DNA of 5,161 bases. Origin: Saprospiraceae bacterium (GTDB lineage: Bacteria; Bacteroidota; Bacteroidia; Chitinophagales; Saprospiraceae). How positions within the stretch are numbered: position 1 is the first letter of the stretch; each line of letters starts with the position of its first letter. Both the position numbers and the translations under genes were made by a program. Shown one piece after another: positions 1-5,161 of the stretch. Below the pieces are notes generated by a model. That model was not told the origin of the DNA. It worked only from the letters and a program-made list of their open reading frames with translations, and ran no database searches. The DNA is taken from contig JAGQWV010000082.1 in assembly GCA_020437045.1 (NCBI GenBank), forward strand, positions 1 through 5,161, given 5' to 3'.

Positions 1-1
1 C

Positions 2-490
2 AGTTATGAAGAAAAGTTAAATACCTTAATCGGAAAAATGATCGGTGATTGGAATTTCACTGCTTACTATTATGATAGTAGGAGAGCCATTAAAAGTAGG
101 GAAACCTGGGTTCCCATGATCATTTTGATGGGCATCTCTACATTTCTAATCTTAAATGTATCCCTGGGGTTGTTTGGTGTACTTTGGCAAAACATCCAAA
201 AACGCCGGCCGGAAATTGGTCTCCGGCAAGCAACCGGTGCTACACGCCAAAAGATCTATATTCAATTTATTTTGGAGATGGTCTTAATGGCGAGCATGGG
301 TATTTTTCTCGGTTTACTTATTGCGATACAGTTTCCCTTGTTAAAGGTAATCGACATTGGTAATGATATATTTTTTAAGGCTATGGCTACAGCAGCCTTA
401 ATCATCTATGTACTTGTCGTGCTCTGCTCCTATTATCCCAGCCGGCAAGCATCATTAATTCAACCGGCCAAAGTCCTGCATGAAGAATAA
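2..490 (+). CDS. ABC transporter permease, MacB/FtsX family (C-terminal part, 5' end outside window)
   Basis: The last 162 residues of an inner-membrane ABC permease are visible, ending in TAA. The frame is open to the left edge, so the ATG at 38 is an internal Met and not the start. The visible part fits the FtsX-type C-terminal domain. It has a membrane segment at about residues 37-62, then a basic cytoplasmic loop with the family motif RRPEIGLRQATGAT (68-81), membrane segments at about 87-112 and 125-145, and the typical cytoplasmic end YYPSRQASLIQPAKVLHEE. In MacB-type proteins these helices flank a large periplasmic domain, which here would lie upstream of the window. The family couples a separate or fused ATPase to periplasmic mechanotransmission, usually for export of drugs, peptides or lipoproteins. 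The substrate cannot be read from this fragment. The two-component genes start 42 bp downstream on the same strand, so a shared operon is likely. Family is secure; the precise role is not. Confidence 0.93.
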   Translation, partial: SYEEKLNTLIGKMIGDWNFTAYYYDSRRAIKSRETWVPMIILMGISTFLILNVSLGLFGVLWQNIQKRRPEIGLRQATGATRQKIYIQFILEMVLMASMGIFLGLLIAIQFPLLKVIDIGNDIFFKAMATAALIIYVLVVLCSYYPSRQASLIQPAKVLHEE

Positions 491-532
491 TCGATAAATA
501 AATAATACTTTAAGCGCGAGATCGAGATCATT

Positions 533-1885
533 ATGGAAACAATCCTAATCATCGATGATGATATAGCCATAGGGGCATCACTGAGGCTTCTCTTCAAAAA
601 GAAGGGTTATCGTGGGGTATGCTGTAGTGAGCCCCGGGAGGCCATCACCTATATCGAGCGGGAGCATCCAAAACTAATTTTACTCGACATGAATTTTACG
701 GTCGAGACGTCCGGCAAGGAGGGGCTCAAACTCTTAAATCAAATCCGTGGCTTCCGACCGGAACTCCCCATCATTCTGATCACCGGTTGGGGAACCATAC
801 AGTTGGCTATTGAAGGAATGAAAGCCGGAGCTTCCGATTTTCTGACCAAACCCTGGGACAACGATCATCTCTGGTCTTCGGTGGAAACTGCTTTACAAAT
901 AACCGGTAACAATTCTCCTCCAAGGAGCACACAAAAAAACGATCTTATCGTAGGCAAAGATCCCGTACTGCTCGACATACTAGACATGATCAGCCGGGTG
1001 AGCCAGACCGATGCCAGTGTGCTGATCACCGGTGAGAGTGGCACCGGCAAAGAATTAATCGCCGAAACCATCCACCAAAACAGCCTTCGACATCAGGAGC
1101 CTTTCGTCAAAGTCAATCTGGGGGGCATTTCTTCTACTCTTTTTGAGAGCGAGATGTTTGGCCATACCCGGGGTGCCTTCACCGATGCCCGCTCCGACCG
1201 GACCGGTCGATTTGAAATGGCGGATGGTGGCACTATTTTCCTGGATGAAATTGGAGAATTGGAAATGGCAAGTCAGGTAAAGTTACTTAGAGTTCTGCAG
1301 GATAAAACCTACGAGGTACTTGGAAGCAGTATACCGCGAAAAACCAATGTGCGGGTGATCAGCGCTACCAACAGATCACTCCCGGATATGGTCAGCGAAG
1401 GTACCTTCAGAGAAGATCTCTTCTACCGGATCAATCTGATCACCATCCGGTTACCATCGTTGCGGGAGCGGCCGGGTGACATTCCGTTGTTGGTCAGGCA
1501 TTTTCTTTCGAATTTAAAAGAAATTTATAACCGGCCTGATCTCACTATTAGCGACACAGCATTACAATGGCTCCAACAATTGACTTTTCCGGGAAATATC
1601 CGGCAGCTTAAAAACCTGATCGAAAGATCGGTATTGATGTCCGTAAATAATCAATTAGAAATTGAAGACTTTTCCGCTCATTTTAACAGCCGAGCCCAGG
1701 CTTCTGAATTGATCTATAAACCGGGATTGATGACGCTAGAGGAAATGGAGATAAATATGATTAATCAAGCTATGCAATTTCATAAAAACAATATCTCTCA
1801 GGCAGCCCGGTCATTGGGCATCACGCGTCACGCCTTGTACCGGAGAATTGAGAAATATAACCTCCAGTATGACGCTTCGAATTAA
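533..1885 (+). CDS. Sigma-54-dependent response regulator, NtrC type (REC-AAA+-Fis HTH)
   Basis: A complete 450-residue cytoplasmic transcription activator. The receiver domain (about 2-120) has the acidic triad at Asp8-Asp10, phosphoacceptor Asp52, Thr84 and Lys106. The AAA+ domain (about 137-365) has Walker A GESGTGKE (167-174), the sigma-54 contact loop as GAFTDA (214-219) instead of GAFTGA, Walker B with Asp238-Glu239, arginine-finger candidates Arg293 and Arg299 in FREDLFYR, and a sensor II-like FPGNIRQL (352-359). A Fis-type helix-turn-helix lies at about 402-446. Phosphorylation probably drives oligomerisation, and ATP hydrolysis then opens sigma-54 promoter complexes. The receiver loop after Asp52 is about five residues longer than usual. 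The ATG at 533 is chosen because the receiver fold starts immediately; only a weak purine-rich stretch (tandem GAGATC, 518-529) precedes it. The overlapping downstream kinase is the likely partner. The target promoter is not visible; the upstream ABC operon is an inferred candidate. Confidence 0.97.
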   Translation: METILIIDDDIAIGASLRLLFKKKGYRGVCCSEPREAITYIEREHPKLILLDMNFTVETSGKEGLKLLNQIRGFRPELPIILITGWGTIQLAIEGMKAGASDFLTKPWDNDHLWSSVETALQITGNNSPPRSTQKNDLIVGKDPVLLDILDMISRVSQTDASVLITGESGTGKELIAETIHQNSLRHQEPFVKVNLGGISSTLFESEMFGHTRGAFTDARSDRTGRFEMADGGTIFLDEIGELEMASQVKLLRVLQDKTYEVLGSSIPRKTNVRVISATNRSLPDMVSEGTFREDLFYRINLITIRLPSLRERPGDIPLLVRHFLSNLKEIYNRPDLTISDTALQWLQQLTFPGNIRQLKNLIERSVLMSVNNQLEIEDFSAHFNSRAQASELIYKPGLMTLEEMEINMINQAMQFHKNNISQAARSLGITRHALYRRIEKYNLQYDASN

Positions 1886-3173
1886 ATATATCTTATTTAT
1901 CAGTATCATTCATTTGGTGCTGATCGCACTGGTATTTCAGCTTTTCAAAGACCACCTTATATTATTTTTTACTTCTGAATTTCTCCTCGCTTTATCCATC
2001 TATTTTTCCTATCGGCTATATCGTGGACTGATACAACCCATTGATTTTATCGCGGCCAGTACCACGGCCATCAAAGAAGAAGATTTTTCAGTAAAATTTC
2101 GTCCGACCGGATCTGCCGAATTAAACCGGTTAATCTCTGTTTATAATGAAATGATCGATAAAATAAGGGAAGAGCGTACGAGGCTTCAGGAAAATCACTA
2201 TTTCCTCGATCGAATCATTGATGTATCACCAACTGCCATCATCATTCTGGATTTCGATCAAAGAATCTCGATGATCAATCCTGCGGCAAAATCACTCTTG
2301 CACCAGGCACCGGATATAGGATCACAGGTATCCATTGACAAATCGAATCATCCGGTATTATGCGAATTAGCGAAAATGCAGTCAGGTGATTCGCGTACTA
2401 TCTCCTGGCAGGGCTTACGTAAAATCAAGTGTCAATGCACCACCTTCATCGACCGCGGATTTGAACGAAAAATATTTCTGCTGGAAGAGATGACCAATGA
2501 TCTCATGAAAGCGGAAAAAAAGGCCTATGGAAAAGTGATTCGAATGATGGCCCACGAAGTCAATAACTCGATTGGCCCGATCAATTCTATCTTACAATCC
2601 ATCTTAAATTTTTCAACTCCCTATTCCGACGAAGATACCCGGGATATCAAAGAATATATCGAAGTAGCACTGGACCGGAACCAAAAACTTAATCTGTTTA
2701 CCCGGAATTTTGCGGATGTCATCCGGTTACCTGATGTAAAGCTATCACCGGGTAATTTACACGAACCGCTTGAAAATGCTATTAGATTAATGACTCCGGA
2801 GGCGAAAAAAAAAGCAATCAAATTTGAGGTTTCACTAGAGCCAGGTTCCCTGATCATTCCTTTGGACACCGAACAATTTGAACAAGTCTTAATTAATATT
2901 TTAAAAAATAGCCTTGATGCAATTGATCGTGAAGGTATCGTACGAATTTCAACGTATAAAAATCCCACGAAAATCATGATCGCCGATAATGGCCCGGGTA
3001 TTCCGGAAGAAATTCAAGCAAATCTATTTACCCCATTTTTCAGTACTAAGACACAAGGACAAGGTATCGGATTGACCATCGCCAGAGAAGTATTATATAA
3101 ACATAACGCGGTATTTACCTTAGAAACAAAAAAATCAGGTTGGACCGTATTTGAGATTGTCTTTCATAAGTAA
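1869..3173 (+). CDS. Membrane-bound sensor histidine kinase, NtrY-like layout (2 TM-HAMP-PAS-HisKA-HATPase)
   Basis: A 434-residue kinase, the probable partner of the preceding regulator. Two hydrophobic helices (about 7-25 and 29-50) are separated by only a few residues, so there is almost no periplasmic sensor. A HAMP-like linker follows (about 50-105, with Pro57 and Glu84), then a PAS-like domain (about 112-205, with a VSPTAIIILD start). The H-box is MAHEVNNSIGPI with phospho-accepting His229. The ATPase domain (about 295-434) has N-box Asn343/Asn347, the G1 box DNGPGIP (373-379), the F-box LFTPFFSTK and the G2 box GQGIGL (397-402). All catalytic motifs appear intact. The ATG at 1869 overlaps the regulator by 17 nt, which suggests translational coupling. 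An in-frame TTG at 1848 would add seven residues, but ATG is more usual and places the first helix close to the N-terminus. An A9 run (2805-2813) lies just before the ATPase domain. The signal is unknown and is inferred to be membrane or cytoplasmic. Confidence 0.95.
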   Translation: MTLRIKYILFISIIHLVLIALVFQLFKDHLILFFTSEFLLALSIYFSYRLYRGLIQPIDFIAASTTAIKEEDFSVKFRPTGSAELNRLISVYNEMIDKIREERTRLQENHYFLDRIIDVSPTAIIILDFDQRISMINPAAKSLLHQAPDIGSQVSIDKSNHPVLCELAKMQSGDSRTISWQGLRKIKCQCTTFIDRGFERKIFLLEEMTNDLMKAEKKAYGKVIRMMAHEVNNSIGPINSILQSILNFSTPYSDEDTRDIKEYIEVALDRNQKLNLFTRNFADVIRLPDVKLSPGNLHEPLENAIRLMTPEAKKKAIKFEVSLEPGSLIIPLDTEQFEQVLINILKNSLDAIDREGIVRISTYKNPTKIMIADNGPGIPEEIQANLFTPFFSTKTQGQGIGLTIAREVLYKHNAVFTLETKKSGWTVFEIVFHK

Positions 3174-3295
3174 ACCTTTAAACCGGAAGGCTCTTAGCTA
3201 TTTTTAGTGGGTAATCCTGACCTTTATCAGTAAGGTCAGGTTGCGATACCATAAATTCTACGATATAATTCTAAAGATTTAAATCCTAAATGATT
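3174..3295. other. Convergent intergenic region
   Basis: This 122-bp gap separates the stops of the histidine kinase and the outer-membrane barrel gene. Apart from the hairpin at 3216-3240 it is AT-rich, especially 3241-3295, with no credible reading frame, RNA gene or promoter that I can support. Both flanking genes point into it, so promoters are not expected. Confidence 0.7.
3216..3240. terminator. Hairpin between convergent genes, probable bidirectional terminator
   Basis: A perfect inverted repeat, CCTGACCTT (3216-3224) and AAGGTCAGG (3232-3240), encloses a 7-nt loop. It sits 42 bp after the kinase stop and 55 bp beyond the stop of the minus-strand gene, where a shared terminator is expected. 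Neither side has a clean run of T directly after the stem, so it is not a textbook intrinsic terminator; a protein-binding palindrome is the alternative. Confidence 0.55.
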
Positions 3296-5161
3296 TTAAT
3301 TCATCATATCATTACCCTGGGAGCTCTGGTTCATATTTTTACGTTTAAACAGCGATGTATCGGCCTTTCCAAATCGATAGCTGAAATTTAATCGGGCAAT
3401 CTGTGGATCACGGGTACGGTAAGATTCCTGGATAAAGAGATCAGAGATCGTATAAGTCCCGGATTTCCGACTGCGGAAGATATCATTGATATTTAAGGTG
3501 AGTGATGCTTTTCTATTTAATAAGTCCTTGCGCAGAGCCGCATCAACAAACCAGTTGGCAAGGGTATAACCCTGGGCAGTATTTACCGTTTGCGGCCCCC
3601 AGGGCATGCGGCTGTCCGTACTGGGGGTAAATGATGCTTTGCTGCGATATTCTCCACTCAGCTGCAAAGTAAATCCCGCAGGCATACGGATGGATAATTG
3701 TTCTTTTAAAAACCAGCTCACACGGTCAATATTCAGACTGCTTTCGACATTGGTGGCATCCAAAGCAGATTGATAAATATTCACATTACTGGTTAAATCA
3801 AGATTTTTAAGCAGTGTATTTTTTAAGGTGATCTCGCCACCGTAAGCGTAGCTGCTGTTAGAATTGGTAAAAGTGGTAAGGACCAGCTCCTGCCCCAATT
3901 CTTCCACATACTCTTCCGTCAGATAGGCCGTAATCAAATCGGTAGCCTGTTTATAATAAAGTGAGAAGAGCAAATTATCTCCCTTAGCAAAAAGTTTTTG
4001 ATAAGATAATTCCAATGCATTGGTAAATTCAGGTTTTAGCTGAGGATTTCCTCTTCGCGGATTCAAGGCGTTGGAGATATCGGTAAAGGGCATTGTCTGA
4101 AAGAAATTCGGCCTATTCACTCTACGGGTATACGATAATTGCAAATTATCACCATCTTTCAATTTACGTGTTAAAAACACGCTGGGGAATAAACTAATTG
4201 GATAATCAATATTAAAGGAGGAATCTATACCGGTCAGGGTCCCTTCGTAAAAACTGCTTTCACCCCGTAAACCTACTTGATAACCCCAGGGACCAATCTC
4301 ATGGCTGAGGGTTGCGTATGCGGCATAAACATCATCATTAAACCGGTAATGGTCGGAAATACGGTCAACACTCTCCCAATTTCCATCGACAAAATATTGA
4401 TTTGAATTATCACTGCTATTTCTTCGTAGCGCTGCCCGGATACCCGTTTCTATTTTAATTGCCGGAGAAAGCCTCTGCACCAGATCTGACTGAATGGTAA
4501 TAAATTGTCCATTACCTTCATGATCTTGCTTTTCCAGACTTTCTGCCCGATCGAGATAATCCGTAATATAATTACTCCCACCCAGAAATCGAACCCGGTT
4601 ATAGTTGATATCCGCCGTCCATTCGGACCCTTGTTTAGGAAACAAATGTTTAAATAAAATCGAGCCACCCAGGTTTTTAAAATTTCGATTCTGATCAGCG
4701 GTCCGGATGTACTCAGTCGATATCAACCCTGTTGAAAACATACTATCCACATGGGTCGTCAATACATCATTCGGATTAAAACTACCTCTGGTATAAGAGC
4801 TACTAAAGGTCAAGGTATTCCGGTTGTCCAAAAACCAATCCAATCCACCCCGGACATTGGCAAATACACCCTGCATTTGGTTGTCCATAATCTGGGTGAA
4901 GGAGGTCAATGGACTGCCGGTAAGATTTTGCTGGAATGTTTCTCCCGTGGAAAATCCCTTCCTTTGATTGAGGTTTCCACTCAGGAATAAATTGGTTTTT
5001 TCACTAGCTGCATTAATATCACCACCTAAATTATAACCCCCTCGAACATCTGCTCCCGTTCTTACACTTCCATTGTACCCTAACCTCTTTTCCTTCTTCA
5101 GCACAATATTGACAATACCAGCCGTACTTCCGCCTGCATCGTATTTGGCGGAAGGATTGGT
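3296..5161 (-). CDS. TonB-receptor-like outer-membrane beta-barrel protein (C-terminal part, 5' end outside window)
   Basis: The last 621 residues of an outer-membrane protein, ending in TAA at 3298-3296. The frame is open to the right edge. A GTG at 5104-5102 is not the start: translation before it reads NPSAKYDAGGSTAGIVNIV, the conserved end of a plug domain, running directly into LKKEK. The rest alternates short polar and aromatic strands, as in a transmembrane barrel. It carries family hallmarks RRVNRPNF (about 346-353), RRGNPQLKPEF (369-379), a late NINDIF segment (about 557-562) and the last strand ARLNFSYRFGK (589-599), followed by a 22-residue basic/polar tail. This matches the Bacteroidota outer-membrane beta-barrel family related to TonB-dependent receptors (Pfam OMP_b-brl_3 type). 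Full-length members usually have a signal peptide and a carboxypeptidase-regulatory-like domain before the plug, which would lie off the window. The ligand is unknown, and no SusD-like partner is visible. It is transcribed towards the kinase gene and is probably an independent unit. Confidence 0.93.
   Translation of the reverse strand, partial: TNPSAKYDAGGSTAGIVNIVLKKEKRLGYNGSVRTGADVRGGYNLGGDINAASEKTNLFLSGNLNQRKGFSTGETFQQNLTGSPLTSFTQIMDNQMQGVFANVRGGLDWFLDNRNTLTFSSSYTRGSFNPNDVLTTHVDSMFSTGLISTEYIRTADQNRNFKNLGGSILFKHLFPKQGSEWTADINYNRVRFLGGSNYITDYLDRAESLEKQDHEGNGQFITIQSDLVQRLSPAIKIETGIRAALRRNSSDNSNQYFVDGNWESVDRISDHYRFNDDVYAAYATLSHEIGPWGYQVGLRGESSFYEGTLTGIDSSFNIDYPISLFPSVFLTRKLKDGDNLQLSYTRRVNRPNFFQTMPFTDISNALNPRRGNPQLKPEFTNALELSYQKLFAKGDNLLFSLYYKQATDLITAYLTEEYVEELGQELVLTTFTNSNSSYAYGGEITLKNTLLKNLDLTSNVNIYQSALDATNVESSLNIDRVSWFLKEQLSIRMPAGFTLQLSGEYRSKASFTPSTDSRMPWGPQTVNTAQGYTLANWFVDAALRKDLLNRKASLTLNINDIFRSRKSGTYTISDLFIQESYRTRDPQIARLNFSYRFGKADTSLFKRKNMNQSSQGNDMMN

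Noticed and set aside
38..40. ATG at 38 as the start of the permease
   Set aside because: The reading frame is open back to base 2 with plausible residues, and the fragment lacks the N-terminal part expected of the family; the gene is cut by the window edge.
518..529. Tandem GAGATC repeat before the regulator start, as an operator
   Set aside because: Two 6-bp copies are too short to support an operator; the second copy may only act as a weak purine-rich ribosome-binding stretch.
491..532. Possible Bacteroidota promoter or sigma-54 promoter in the gap before the response regulator
   Set aside because: The gap is only 42 bp. TACTTTAA (507-514) is a poor match to the -7 TAnnTTTG box, and no -24/-12 element is present. 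Read-through from the permease gene is simpler.
865..1071. Minus-strand open frame of 68 codons
   Set aside because: Lies fully inside the well-supported response regulator gene on the other strand and shows no recognisable domain.
1226..1242. TGGCAC followed by a pyrimidine-rich stretch, resembling the -24 half of a sigma-54 promoter
   Set aside because: The -12 TTGC element is missing at the required spacing, and the site lies inside the conserved Walker B coding region.
2621..2977. Minus-strand open frame of 118 codons
   Set aside because: Antisense to the kinase ATPase domain, with a Ser-rich composition typical of a shadow frame and no family resemblance.
4450..4668. Minus-strand open frame of 72 codons
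   Set aside because: Out-of-frame shadow inside the barrel gene on the same strand.
4751..4990. Plus-strand open frame of 79 codons
   Set aside because: Antisense to the outer-membrane barrel gene, with no recognisable motif and no supporting start context.
5102..5104. GTG as a start for the minus-strand barrel gene, giving a 602-residue complete protein
   Set aside because: The frame stays open to the window edge and encodes the conserved plug ending NPSAKYDAGGSTAGIVNIV immediately before it, so the codon is an internal Val.

Overview
The window looks like chromosomal DNA from a member of the Bacteroidota. The evidence is a large outer-membrane beta-barrel protein of the TonB-receptor-like family typical of that phylum, a sigma-54 response regulator with sequence signatures I associate with Bacteroidota, start sites with little or no Shine-Dalgarno sequence, and moderate-to-low GC. 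I cannot support a narrower taxonomic placement.

Layout, left to right. (1) Positions 2-490, plus strand: the C-terminal part of a MacB/FtsX-type ABC transporter permease, open at the left edge. (2) Positions 533-1885, plus strand: a complete NtrC-type response regulator with receiver, sigma-54 AAA+ and Fis-type HTH domains. (3) Positions 1869-3173, plus strand: a complete membrane-bound histidine kinase of NtrY-like layout, whose start overlaps the regulator's end by 17 nt. (4) Positions 3174-3295: a 122-bp convergent intergenic region with a perfect 9-bp hairpin, probably a shared terminator. (5) Positions 3296-5161, minus strand: the C-terminal 621 residues of a TonB-receptor-like outer-membrane beta-barrel protein. 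Its N-terminus (signal peptide, any regulatory-like domain, most of the plug) lies beyond the right edge.

The first three genes are probably one transcription unit: 42 bp separate permease and regulator, and the regulator and kinase overlap. The likely model is that the kinase senses a signal in the membrane or cytoplasm, since its extracytoplasmic loop is only a few residues. It would phosphorylate the regulator at Asp52, and the regulator would then activate a sigma-54 promoter, possibly that of the ABC export operon lying upstream of the window. The outer-membrane protein is convergent and need not be functionally linked.

I see no RNA gene, CRISPR array, insertion sequence, phage element or pseudogene. 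I found no clearly undescribed system here. The most notable points are the GAFTDA variant of the sigma-54 contact loop with an enlarged receiver loop, the near absence of an external sensor loop in the kinase, and an A9 tract in the kinase gene where a one-base slip in either direction would remove the ATPase domain.
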